Shown piece by piece: positions 35,824-61,858 of a DNA stretch of 64,000 nt; the stretch's first letter is position 1; every line of letters starts with the position of its first letter. Below the pieces are notes generated by a model, which had not been told where the DNA came from, did no database searches, and worked only from the letters and a program-made list of their open reading frames with translations. The stretch is from Liolophura sinensis (Eukaryota > Mollusca > Polyplacophora > Chitonida > Chitonidae). The translations under genes were made by a program, and so were the position numbers. The stretch lies in assembly GCF_032854445.1 (NCBI RefSeq), contig NC_088300.1, positions 36,561,608 to 36,625,607 on the forward strand. The letters are read 5' to 3'.

Positions 35824-37846
35824 CAAGGACAAAGTATCAGTCGTAATCAGATGTTCAAAACCTTGTAATTAGAGAGGTCTCACAGGCTATGTAGGTAAAT
35901 GAGAGTAATATTACAAAATGAATCCCCAAGTTGTCTCCAGGTTCTTGAACACTTGTCAGATTATAGACGAAACTTAACATGTTATTAGATGTAACAATAC
36001 TTTTAATGAGGTAGCTGTTGGATGTTGTAATACGTGTATGAAGTAAAAAAAAGTTCCGCAGTAGTTACAAATAATACATTTTTAATTTCATAATATATTT
36101 GCAGTAAGTTTGTTATAATCAGTAAGGTTTAGTATTTGTTTCACTTTTGAATTATTTTGAGCATTCGGTTTAACTGGCTGCCATTGATATAGTTGAAGAC
36201 ATTAAATACATCTGCAGAATGGTACCTTGTAGAAGAAGGGACATAACTCTGATTCAGATTAGAACTGTGGTAGGTTTAATCTTCATGCTGTTCTAGCAGT
36301 TGTTGCTTACTGGTAATTGTTAAATCTTCTTAGGTATTTTGTTTTGCAAGAAGGGAGTTTCAGCCCTGAAAGGCCTACCATTCAACATAATGTTAGACAA
36401 GTCATATCTTGGAACAGAAGGTGTATACACCATGGCACCATGCTGTTGTTGTATTTCAATATTCAGTTATAAGGGATTGAATGTAATAAGCAACTATTTG
36501 ATTACATCTTCTGCAGGCAGGTACAGTAAGATCTGGAATAGGCAGTTTTTGAATGGCGTCTTTATGACAGCAGAATGATATCCCAGTGCAAAAACAGCTT
36601 TACCTCACTGTTGGTGTGCTCTTCTGTCTTCTAGAATACCATGAAATGTGCCAAAATTCCACTCAATATTAAGTGGCACATTTTACCAATGTTTGAAACC
36701 TAAAATCCATCCAGCCTCCCAAGAGCTGTTGATTTCATTTAGAGGATGTCACTGTGATGTTGTAATGCCATATCTCAAGGTCCACATGGTCCAGCAATAT
36801 TAGCTATGCTGCAAACACAAGATCAAAATTTCATTTTGTTCCAGTACATTTTCGCGTTGAGCCAGAACCACACACCTTTCCAGGTGAATCGCTATTGTAT
36901 GGTCATATGAAATCTTCTGTTAGGGGTCGTGTTACATGAAAAAAGGAGAAAAACTGCGTGGAAATCTCCTGTGAATGGCTTACCAAGACATGATGGCTGA
37001 TTCCACAAGGACATTTTTCACTTAAAGTCAGAATTAAAAATGTGATTAAAAATTAATTGTATGAAAGCCTAATAAATGCTACATTAAGACAGTATGAAAA
37101 TTGGAAGGTATTGAACTGATCATATGATGCTAATATGCAAAATCAGTGTTGTAGTCTGGTGATATACTTGTAGAAAATATCACAACATTTGTGTCATACT
37201 CTTATTTATTTTCTTTTCTTTTTTTTCTTTTTTCCTTTTGGTTGTTACATGTAATTTGTGGTTAAGATTTTACAAAAAAAAAAAAAAAAATCCCAATAAA
37301 GATCATTTACAAATCTTGAGTGTTGTATTTTGTGACCTTATTCCAAAATGTTTTGTTTGGGATATATACTGTATGATCTCTAAAATAGAAATTAACTATC
37401 AATCTCAGAGCTCTCATTTTTAAATCTCCTGTGAAAGTTGGGTGTGTCCCAAGTAACAAAGTTATTTCTGCTTTATGAAATATTGAGAAAAATGTAATAG
37501 GTTGTTAGCAGTGTTAGTACATGCTGTTCGACACAATCTGATGAAAATCAAACCAAATCGTATGTATGAGATCGCTGACCGCATACGGTCCTATGATTGC
37601 TGTCAATCTCTTATTGCCACCAAGGTCCTGATTAAAGATGGAGGCCAGACCATGTTGATTCCCTGTCAGATGCTGGGTTTGACCTTGTGCCCTAGAAATT
37701 ATCGCCAAAGGACCCACCAAAATTAAAACTTATTCTGTACTGTGGTAGGCAAGAACCATTGGTATGTATGTATGTATGTTGGTTTTACAGCAAGCATGTC
37801 ATATTGCAACGAGGAGTCATTATGTGCGTGTGTGTGTACACATATA
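35824..37846. other. SYNJ2BP 3' UTR and intergenic DNA
   Basis: AATAAA occurs at 37071-37076 and 37295-37300, the likely 3' end region; upstream AT-rich sequence shows no exon. A long A-run lies at about 37275-37290 and a (tatg)n microsatellite at 37757-37777. The chance ORF 37502-37726 has no recognisable homology. Confidence 0.5.
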
Positions 37847-38366
37847 TACTCAACAAAGATAAAGGTGCGAAGCAATGTTATACTGTTTTCTCTCGGTATG
37901 AAATAACATGTTAACCCAACAATTAGGTTAAGTTCCAACCATAATGCTGGCCGCTGTCGTATAAGTGAAATGTTCTTGAGTACAGCGTAAAACACCAATC
38001 AAATATGTAAATAAATTAGGTTAAGTATTCATTATCAATTGTTGCTTTGATTTTCACTAGATTTTTACATTTTAGGGCCATAATAGCTTTAATTTCCACC
38101 TTTTAAAGCAATAATCCAGGAGCTATGGAGGCCTGAAAACAGAATGGTCAGTAATCAGTTCGTGCTCTTCATGATCCTAATGGTGGGCACAAGGTACTGA
38201 GTGCTGTGATTACTGACCACTCAGTTTCCATGCTCCCATAGCTCCTGGATTATTGCTTTAAAAGGTGGAAAATGAATACTTACCCTAATTGCTGAGTTAA
38301 CACCTTATTTAATATTGACAGAAAACGACAGAAAATTGCCTAGTGAATTTATATTTTTGTTGAGTA
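37847..38366. mobile_element. Fold-back (palindromic) MITE interrupted by a SINE
   Basis: The left end tactcaacaaagata (37847) is matched inverted by tatttttgttgagta ending at 38366. Inner arms pair as well: ccttttaaagcaataatccaggagctatgg at about 38100 against ccatagctcctggattattgcttt at about 38235. TA dinucleotides flank both ends, as for Tc1/mariner-like targets. A truncated SINE sits in the left arm. No ORF is recognised. Confidence 0.85.
37920..38029 (+). mobile_element. SINE family A tail fragment inside the MITE, with target-site duplication
   Basis: Only the 3' part is present (ccataatgctggccgctgtcgtataagtg to aaacaccaatcaaat and an AATA-like end). The MITE sequence aattaggttaagt is duplicated on either side (37920-37932 and 38017-38029), so this was a severely 5'-truncated insertion. 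Confidence 0.88.
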
Positions 38367-38371
38367 TGTAT

Positions 38372-38585
38372 AATACTGCCTCTTCTTGTGGCAGAGCGAG
38401 TCCATGCTGCCAAAGTGCAGCCGCCACTAAAGAATCGTGCTGAAGACATAAGACAGGACACCCCACCTAGACACAGTTGTATACTGACGCAGGGCCACCA
38501 AGTGATGTTTCCTTGCGCTAACCTCTCAACGCTTAGGCCTACCGACGTTTAGGCAGACAATCTAACCATTAGGCCACCGAAGCGG
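38372..38585 (-). mobile_element. SINE family B, head part
   Basis: In reverse it gives a tRNA-like head (ggtggcctaatggttagattgtc) and the family B body (cctgcgtcagtataca, gtcctgtcttatgtc). The tail half is absent, apparently cut at the adjacent MITE end. Confidence 0.65.
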
Positions 38586-38629
38586 TCAAGAACCATTAGT
38601 ATTATGGTTACCTCTGACATATTGGATCA

Positions 38630-39050
38630 GAACTGAAACCGTGGGCGAGTAACTCTAGGGTCACAAACCACAGCATAATGGTAACAACTGAAGTGGTGCA
38701 GCTGTTGGTTGTGAGCAAAACTAAAACAGTGGCCGTGTAACTCTAGGGTGATGTGGAAGACACAAACCACAGCATAATGGTAACCACTGAAGTGGTGCAA
38801 CTGTTGGTTGTGAGTAGAACTAAAACAGTGGCCGTGTAACTCTTGGGTGATGTGGAAGACACAAACCACAGCATAATGGTAACCACTGAAGTGGTGCAAC
38901 TGTTGGTTGTGAGCAGAACTAAAACAGTGGCCGTGTAACTCTTGCGTGATGTGGAAGACACGAACCACAGTATAATGGTAACCTCTGAAGTGGTGCAGCT
39001 GTTGGTTTGCCACATAACCAGAATCAAAAGAGTGGCCCTGTAACTCTACG
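38630..39050. repeat. 99-bp minisatellite, four units
   Basis: gcaactgttggttgtgag recurs at about 38700, 38800, 38899 and 38998 with gtggccgtgtaactctagggtgatgtggaagacacaaaccacagcataatgg between. The period divisible by three opens two minus-strand frames (39013-38627, 39027-38743); there is no exon context. Confidence 0.9.
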
Positions 39051-39458
39051 AATCATGTGAAGGACAAAAACTCTGGTATCCTCCTAACTGGACAACTGCT
39101 GATTATGACATAATTACTCCCCAGTGTGTGTCTATCGGTCAAATACTGAAACTCTGACTATGAAACGGTAAAAGCACTACCAAGGACTAAAATGGAAGGA
39201 CACCCACATGGGGTTTACAGAGTCCCATATGCTCATATCAATAAAAAAATATTGTGTGGCAAAAGACTATTTTTTGCCATGAACACAATCCACTTTTCAC
39301 TCTCACAATATTGTGCCTTACTTCATAATGTTAAGCTACAAAACCATGCTCCATTCAGGTTGACAGCTGTTGCACAGGTTCTTCAATGTAATTCTATTCA
39401 TCATTAAACAAGATGCAAAAATAAACATGAACACATGGTTTATGGACGCTCTATTGTG

Positions 39459-39464
39459 TTTATT
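39459..39464 (-). terminator. Poly(A) signal for PSMC1
   Basis: Minus-strand AATAAA 183 nt beyond the PSMC1 stop codon (39647-39649). Confidence 0.6.
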
Positions 39465-39646
39465 GTGACAAACTGTTAAACAACTCTAGGATGTTGACAA
39501 TATATGCCCAGACAGTAAGAGTTATTAATATTTGGATGCGAGAAAGAAAAGATGGCAATATCAAATTTGTATGCTAGCAGCTCAACCATTTTCTTTTCTC
39601 CTTTCATATCTTCACACAGGATTAAAATGCTGACATTACAATAAGT

Positions 39647-54959
<15,313 letters not shown>

Positions 54960-55440
54960 ATTTCTGCTGTCTCACGATTCGTCGAAGTCTCCACTATCAA
55001 CAACGCCCGAGTCTTAGGAGAGTGGCATGTTTCAGTTACCTCCCTTAACATGCTGGCTGCATGCATCATACTTGACAAGCATATCGAATCTTGCAACAAG
55101 TCTCATGAGTTCATAGAAAGTTGAATATCGACGACATTTATCTTGATCCTTGTAACTCTGTGATATGATACACGAGCAATGTAGCATCCATCGTGTAACT
55201 TAATAAAATTTCTTTGCAATTTATAGGCCTATATCACCGCGAAACGTAATAAAATTTCTCTGCAATCTATAGGCCTTTATCACCGCGTAACGTAATAAAA
55301 TTTGTCATGTGATGTGATAAAACCGATCCCCAAGGTTTGTAACAAAAGTTTTCGTGTACTGTTATTATTTATTTTCAAAAACGCGATTTGGTATCGGTAT
55401 AGGTATTATCGTATGTTTATTCAAGTGCATTAATTACTTT
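54960..55440. promoter_or_regulatory. PSMC1 5' UTR and upstream flank, with a 46-bp tandem repeat
   Basis: The minus-strand leader ends gacagcagaaat before the ATG at 54959. Upstream, at 55198-55310, a 46-bp unit (taataaaatttctctgcaatctataggcc..caccgcg) is repeated about 2.4 times, with starts at 55201, 55247 and 55293. The transcription start was not identified. Confidence 0.5.
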
Positions 55441-55442
55441 CC

Positions 55443-55690
55443 TTAAGCAGAGGCCGTAGCCGTAGGCCTACAGTAAGGTTAGAGGGTCTATGAGGATCTG
55501 CCGTAGCGAGAGGACAAGTGCTTTTCTCTCCTTCAGCAGAGGCCTTAGGCGTACAGTAAGGTTAGAGGGTCTATGAGGATCTGTCGTGGAGAGAGGACAA
55601 GTGCTTTACTCTCCTTAAGCAGAGGCCGTAGCCGTACTATAAGGTTAGGGGATCTATGGGGATTTGTCGTGGAGAGAGGACAAGTACTAT
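55443..55690. repeat. Tandem repeat, three units of about 86 bp
   Basis: agcagaggcc starts units at about 55446, 55534 and 55618. Each continues gtacagtaaggttagagggtctatgaggatctgtcgtggagagaggacaagtgct. Confidence 0.9.
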
Positions 55691-55865
55691 CCGGGTTTTA
55701 GAAAGTTATTTCGAATAGGAAACGGGTTCAAATACACCCCTCTCCAAATCCGTTTATTTTTTTCATGTGAATTCCATGTAAATGTAGGCCTATATCAACT
55801 TAAATGTCTAAACTAACGCTGGTGAACCTGTGATACGACTGGAGATGTTAGATGGGTCTGCTGAT

Positions 55866-57600
55866 CGAATGAATGAATGATTATGGCTTAACGCCACATC
55901 GGCAATATTTCAGCCACATTGTGACGAGAACAAGGTTAAAACACGAGGCGATTCAGGTTTTCGATATGGAGGTGAGGACATCAAAAAATACGATAAAAAA
56001 AATGTTCGGACAAAGCCTGTTTCTCCAACTATTTTAATCTGTTCACCACAACAATTAAGCTCTGAGTCAAGATGAAGTTTCCGTTCACTACAAAAATGCA
56101 TACCAGCGGTCTTACACGTCGAAAATCCAAAACCGTCCTCAGTTGCCCATTTCTCGCTACCGTTGAGACAAAGCTAAGACAGACGGTGGATGTCATTCTT
56201 GTCATCTTCAGCACGGTAGCATATAAGGAAACCCTCAGCAAACAAAGAACTCTCTGTACCAGATGTCATGGTCTTAGCCAAACCATGTATTGTTATGCTG
56301 AACAAAGTGAGCGGTAGAACGCTGCCCTGGGGGTACACCCATTTCCTACTCATACGAGTCACAATGAGTGGACCCAACCCGTAATGTGACGGTCAGATAA
56401 AAATTCAGATATAAATAGTGGTAAACGTCCTTTAAACCTGACAGGTCTTTCAAAAAACCATATTTCCATCTAAATCTAAAAAGTTGATCCAAAGTGGATC
56501 TATCATGCCTAACACCACATTGCATTTTAGATAGTAACTTGTTGGTTGAAGAAACCAAGCAAGTCTATCATTTATCATCCGTCCCATAGTCATACAGACA
56601 CAGCTGTTAAGAGCTATGGGACGGTAATTAGATGGATCATGGATCAGAATGATCTTTGCCCGGTTTTGGAACCGGGACAATACGCGCCCCCCCTCTATGA
56701 GGGTGGAAAATCACCAGTAATTCAAATATTATTAAACATGCGCAAGATAGTCTCAAGTGACTCAGGCGGTGAATGGTTCAGAAACTTACAGTATACATTA
56801 TCAGGTATCGTTTGCCTTGTTTAATGCACTCTTTAGTTCATCGATATAAAAGGACGATTATAGTCCTTTAAGTTTTTAGAAGCATAGGGCATACAATTCT
56901 GGCTTTTAATATGTTGAAATTCTGAAGTATAATTCTCAGAAGATTTCTTAGAAATTGTCTAGGCTGCTTTATTAGCTATATCGGATGGAAATATTAACAG
57001 ATTCTCTCTATCTTTCAAATGCTGGACTTCATTGATTTTGCGATTAAGTTTCTGAACCATGTTCCAGGCCTTCCGCATGGGTGTTTTGACGAAATGCCTG
57101 AAACAGAGTTCCAACAAAAAGATCGTCTCTTGGACTTGAGTAATCGTCGAACTTTAGCTCTGAAAATACGAACGTGGTTTAAATTATTATCAGTAGGACA
57201 ATGATTAAATCTGCGTCAAGCCTTTTTACGGTCATTTATGGCTTTACGACCGTCATGGCCGTACTAGGGTTTACTTTTGGATTTTGGATTTGTCGAGGTG
57301 TTAGGGATAGTTCTATCGGCAGCTCGTAATACAAGTTCCTTAAATTGTAATATAGGATCATCTGCTGCATTGAGAGTCTCCGGGGTGATATCAGCCTCGC
57401 AGAACATTTCAAATGTGGTCCAGCCTGATTTATCGGATTTCCATCCAGCTACACGTCCCAACGAATTAGAAGTGATATACTCTAGGATAATAGGAAAATG
57501 GTAACTGCCACAAAGATCATCATGCACCTTCCAAGAAAAATCAGGGAGACGTGATGGAACAGTGATAGTGAGATAGATAGCAGAATAAGTGCCAAGTAGT
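55866..57600 (-). mobile_element. Non-LTR retrotransposon (LINE) 3' part, decayed
   Basis: On the minus strand, 57590-57264 encodes the C-terminal end of an endonuclease-like domain (WKVHDDLCGSYHFPIILEY, ending LVLRAADRTIPNTST). After a broken stretch, 56680-56450, 56558-56346 and 56377-56174 give reverse-transcriptase pieces (DPSNYRPIALNSC; DRSTLDQLF; PQGSVLPLTLFSITIHG) in different frames. The RT catalytic box reads FAEG instead of the usual FADD. The 3' end runs through ggctgaaatattgccgatgtggcgttaagcc to an ATTC microsatellite at 55866-55880. Several frameshifts and stops make it inactive. The family is of the Jockey/I-like EN-RT type; the clade is not settled. The 5' part is absent, cut at the Polinton boundary. 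Confidence 0.85.
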
Positions 57601-57747
57601 ATACAGAGTATAGGTTCTGGCGCACCCCCCCCCCCCCTTGGGGCCCTCCCCATAAAAAATAGAGGCTCCCAACCCCCATTCCCTGAACACCCTCCCCCTG
57701 GCAAATAGGGGCTCCCAGTCCCATCTCGTGGCAATAGGGGCTCTATG

Positions 57748-58030
57748 GCGGCTCTCGAAATTTTTTATTAGAGAAATCGGTGTCATTAGGTTTACGACGC
57801 TTACAATGAATCATCATCAAAAAGCACGAGCACTACGGGAGGAGTATGAGACGCTCATAGGTGTGCGGCCCAAGTACCCACGGTCCCGCATTGCCTTGGA
57901 AGAATTGCAGGGGTTCCACGACAGGTATAAAACGGCTGGAAAGCAAGACAACAAGAACTCAACCAGTAACGAGGAGTTGGATGAAATGCTAGGTGGAATG
58001 CTGGGTGAAAAGAAACTGCAAGGCAACAAC
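57748..58030 (+). pseudogene. Duplicated head of the DNA polymerase gene
   Basis: From the ATG at 57806, MNHHQKARALREEYETLIGV and the following KYPRSRIALEELQG repeat almost exactly what is found at 58353-58620, including the preceding region (ctcgaaattttttattagagaaatcggtgt against atcgaaatttacagttagagagtcggtgt). The copy ends at about 58020 and then runs in frame into the zinc-ribbon ORF, so 57806-58309 reads as one 167-aa frame. I interpret this as a tandem duplication of about 545 bp covering the end of the zinc-ribbon gene plus the polymerase start, not as a designed fusion. Confidence 0.75.
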
Positions 58031-58309
58031 ATGGCCAAGGGTCGCAATAATTGCCGGTGGCTTCTCATCGGTACCACAGAGCTCTGTGGTAAGAGATGTC
58101 TGGGGGAGTACTGCGGGGTTCAACTATACCGTCTGCGGAGGAGTCCTGGCACCCAGCCATGTATTAGCTGTGGTCGGGGCGTTAAAAACCGATTTCGGCT
58201 TTGCATGGCCTGCGGACATAATAAGGTCCAGACGAGTGAAAGGAAGCGGAGGCTCAAGGCTTTCTTGGACGAGTTCAAACGGCTGGTGGCTATCGAAATT
58301 TACAGTTAG
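58031..58309 (+). CDS. Polinton zinc-ribbon small protein
   Basis: 92 aa starting MAKGRNNCRWLLIGTTELCG. Cysteines are arranged as C-x3-C-x4-C (residues 19, 23, 28) and two CxxC pairs (44/47 and 58/61), consistent with one or two zinc ribbons, ending in a basic helix and LVAIEIYS. I recognise small proteins of this type from invertebrate Polintons and adintovirus-like elements, where they lie beside the polymerase gene; the function is not established. It is the only complete unbroken gene of the element in this window. The internal ATG at 58031 is preferred because the upstream in-frame part is a copied polymerase head. The next gene is the polymerase, about 45 bp downstream. Confidence 0.65.
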   Translation: MAKGRNNCRWLLIGTTELCGKRCLGEYCGVQLYRLRRSPGTQPCISCGRGVKNRFRLCMACGHNKVQTSERKRRLKAFLDEFKRLVAIEIYS

Positions 58310-58352
58310 AGAGTCGGTGTAATTAAGTATAACGCAGATATCGACGCGTACC

Positions 58353-61300
58353 ATGAAGCACCATTAATAGGCCAAAGCACTTCGGGAGGAGTTTGAGGCG
58401 CTCCTAGGTGTGCGGCCCAAGTACCCACGGTCCCGCATTGCCTTGGAAGAACTGCAAGGGATCTTCGACAGGTATAAAACGGCTGTGGCTGAGTGGAAGC
58501 GGCTGCAAGACAGCAAGAACTCCCGAAGTAACGAGGAGTTGAAGCAAGACAACAAGAACTTCCTCAGTAGCGAGGAGTTGGATGAATTGCTAGGTGGAAT
58601 ACAAGGTGAAAAGAAACTAGAATTCATTAACACCGGCAGGGCCATAAGGAATCTCCTCCGGGTTTGGCAGATGGGCGTACCCGAAGGTGTTTGGACGGAC
58701 CCCGTAGCCTTCTTAGAAGAAATTCGCCAGAAGCTAGAAGAGATCCGGGCACTCAACGGGGTTAAGTTTCAACTAGGCCTCAGGGTTCAGCTGCGAAAGG
58801 CCCACGCCGATGGCAGTGAAGAGTATACCAGCCTAGTACTCAGCAACAAACAGGAGGCCCTCCTAGAGGTCGGTGACATTGACAGGACTCTAGATAACGC
58901 ATTCTCCACCATCCAGGAGGTGCTGGGAAAATGGGCGCAGCGAGGGTCAGGGTGGGCTGTAAATGGCGTGCAAACACTCTGGCTTGACATTGCAAGGTAT
59001 CAGCCGCTGAGAGGGGGGTCCTACAACCCCCTACCTGCAGCCGTGAGTAACAAGAAAGCAGTCATCAACGTGAAGAACAAAGACGACGACTGCCTCCGAT
59101 GGGCGCTCCGGTCTGCCTTATTTCCAGCCGCCCGGGACCCTCAGAGACCAACAAAGTATCCCACCAATGATGGTCTTGACTTTGGAGGGGTCGACGCCCC
59201 CACACCCACCTCTCAGATCCCTAAAGTGGAGGAAAAGAACGGCCTCGCCATCAACGTGTTCGGGTGGGACAAGGGCGTGATCGTGCACCGCCTCAGCAAG
59301 CAGCCCGGCGACACGCCCCGAATCAATCTGCTGCTGATTGAGAAGGCAGGCAAATTCCATTATACGTGGATAAAAGACCTCAATCGGCTCCTATACCAAG
59401 AAAGTAAGGCGCCAAATCGCAAACACTTCTGCGAGCGCTGCCTACACGGCTACAAAAGGGAGGACCTGCTCGAGGCGCATAAGCCGGAATGCCAAGGGAT
59501 TGGCCAGACGGCGGTGAATGTGGAGATGACCCAGGAGGGGGGAAAACAAGTTCTCCTTCCAGAACCACCACAAACAGCTACCGGCGCCGTTCATCATATA
59601 TGCCGACTTCGAGGATCTGACCCAAAAGGTTGAAGGCCCGCCGCCCAGTCGCACAGAGAGCAGCTTTCAGAAGACTCAGCACCACGAGCCCTGCAGTTAC
59701 TGCTATGTTGTGGTGCGTTGCGACGGCCACACAAAACGCCCCGTGGAATACAGAGGCCCTAACGCGACGGAACACTTCCTCAGAGCTCTTCAACAGGAGG
59801 AGCGGGAAATCAAAAATGTTCTAGCCAACCCTATAGCCATAAGGATGACTCCCCAAGACTGGCAGGCCCACAACAACGCCGCAACCTGTCACGTGTGTGA
59901 AAAGCCTCTAGGCGTCGATTCTGTGCGCGATCACTGCCATATCACCGGCAAGTACAGAGGCGCGGCCCATAACGTATGCAACCTAAAGTTGCGGCTGGGT
60001 CCCAAGACAGCCATACCGGTAGTCTTCCACAACCTACGGGGCTACGACGGGCACCTCCTGATGCAAGCCATAAGTAAGGTGGAGGGCCGCATCTCCTGCA
60101 TCCCCAACAACATGGAAAAGTACATCTCCTTCTCGCTGGGGCAGCTCTGCTCCATCGAAAGCGTTCAATTCTTACCGACTTCCCTTGACAATCTGGTTGA
60201 GGCCAACAAACCTGAGGCTTTCCACATCACAGCCCGGTATGAGCCCGCCGAAGAAAAACGAAAGCTACTCATGCGCAAGGGTGTCTACCCCTATGAGTAT
60301 ATAGACTCCAGGGAGCGCTTCGACGAGTCCAGCCTCCCACCCAAAGATGCTTTCTACAGTAAGCTCAAAGTCGGAGGCATTAGCGATGAGGACTACATCC
60401 ACGCTCAACAGGTATGGAAGGTATTTGACTGCACCAATCTGAGAGACGTGGGTCTCTCGTGGGACGCGCTGTTCAAGAAGACCGGGGTAGAGCTGGAGCT
60501 GTTGACCGACCACGACCAACATCTCTTCATTGAGAAGGGGTTGCGAGGAGGTATCTCCATGGTAAGTAAGCGATACGCCAAAGCCAATAATCCGCAGGTG
60601 GAGGGATACAACCCCGAAAGCCCAAACAGCTACAGCCAATACCTAGACGCCAATAATCTATATGGCTGGGCTATGAGTCAGTTCCTTCCAACGGGCGGCT
60701 TCCAGTGGGTAGGTGATGCGCAGCGTCTCGGTGAAACGATTGCTACCCACCCCCATGACAGTCCTTCCGGTTACATCCTCGAGGTCCACCTAGAGTACCT
60801 GGCCGGCCTACATAAGGCACATAACAGCTACCCATTAGCCCGGAGCGTCTGGTGGTCCAGAAGGAGTGGATGTCAGACTATCAGCACGGCCTTCTCGGCA
60901 AGAAAGCGCCTACCGAGGTCGAAAAGCTGGTCCCCAACCTCCGCAATAAGGAACGGTACGTCCTGCACTACCGGAACCTACAGCTGTATCTATCTCTGGG
61001 AATGCGCCTGAAAAAGGTTCACCGGGCCCTGAGATTCGCCCAGAGCCCTTGGATGGAACCCTATATCAGGATGAACACCGAGCTCCGAAAAACGGCCGCG
61101 AGTAAATTCGAGAAGGACCTGTACAAGCTAATGAACAACTCGGTCTTCGGAAAAACCACGGAGAACCTTCGGAAGCGTGTGGACGTCAAGCTGGTACGCT
61201 CTGGAGAAGACGACAAGCTCCGACGCTTGATAGCCAGCCCGAGCTTCGCACGGGCAAACATATTTGATAATGACCTCGCAGCGATTCAGATGCACAAGAC

Positions 61301-61809
61301 CCGTCTAGTCCTAAACCGACCTATCCTATAGGGATATGGCTGAGAATGGAAACCTGTACGACACCTCAGATTACTCACAAGACCACCCCCTGCACAGCGT
61401 AGCAAATATGAAGGTCTTGGGGAAAATGAAGGACGAGTGCGCAGGGCGGCCAATCGCCGAAAACATAGGTCTGCGTCCCAAGATGTACTCCATTCTGGAG
61501 GCCGGCGGAGCCAACATAAAGAAGGCCAAGGGCGTGAGAAAGGGTGTTGTGGAAAAGCACATCCGCCATAAGCAGTACAAAGAGACCCTCTTCGAGAAGA
61601 AGATCTTCCGTCACGGTATGTTCGTGCTGCGATCAGAGCGCCACCATATCTACGGACAGCACCTCCATAAGGTCTCACTGTCCCCTTTCGATAGTAAGCG
61701 CTGGATCGCCGAAGATGGTGTCCACACCCTGGCTTATGGGCATAGAAATGCGGCGCCCGCAGGATGGGCTGGGATGGACGTCCTCATCGAGGAACTGCTA
61801 GCGCCGTAG
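58353..61809 (+). pseudogene. polB: Protein-primed family-B DNA polymerase of Polinton, broken
   Basis: Replicates the element in intact copies. Reading frames 58410-59633, about 59587-60840, 60840-61331 and 61336-61809 are parts of one gene. The original start (58353) is followed by two in-frame stops at 58365-58370. Visible blocks: Exo I IIYADFEDL (about 59595), an HNH-like zinc segment CHVCEKPLG..RDHCHITGKYRG (59887-59990), Exo II HNLRGYDGHLL (about 60030), Exo III YIHAQQVWKVFDC (about 60395), polymerase motif A YLDANNLYGWAM (about 60640), and motif B LYKLMNNSVFGK (about 61120). After a stop at 61329-61331 the text resumes beyond where motif C (YxDTDS type) should be, so the catalytic palm motif is deleted. 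Breaks: frameshifts near 59575 and 60840 and a deletion at 61325-61340. It cannot encode an active polymerase. Confidence 0.92.
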
Positions 61810-61858
61810 AACCCCATCCGGGGGAAGCTGAGTATCGGGAGGCACTATAAGCAACTCT

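Noticed and set aside
38627-39027. Minus-strand ORFs of 128 and 94 codons
   Set aside because: By-product of a 99-bp minisatellite; overlapping frames of the same repeat are equally open.
57264-57734. A single 156-codon minus-strand protein including a Gly-rich start
   Set aside because: Only the part up to about 57590 is LINE endonuclease; the Gly/Pro-rich start is readthrough of G/C-runs in the adjoining Polinton terminus.
60265-60639. Minus-strand ORFs of 124, 68 and similar codons within the polymerase
   Set aside because: GC-rich shadows of the polymerase frame, without recognisable sequence.
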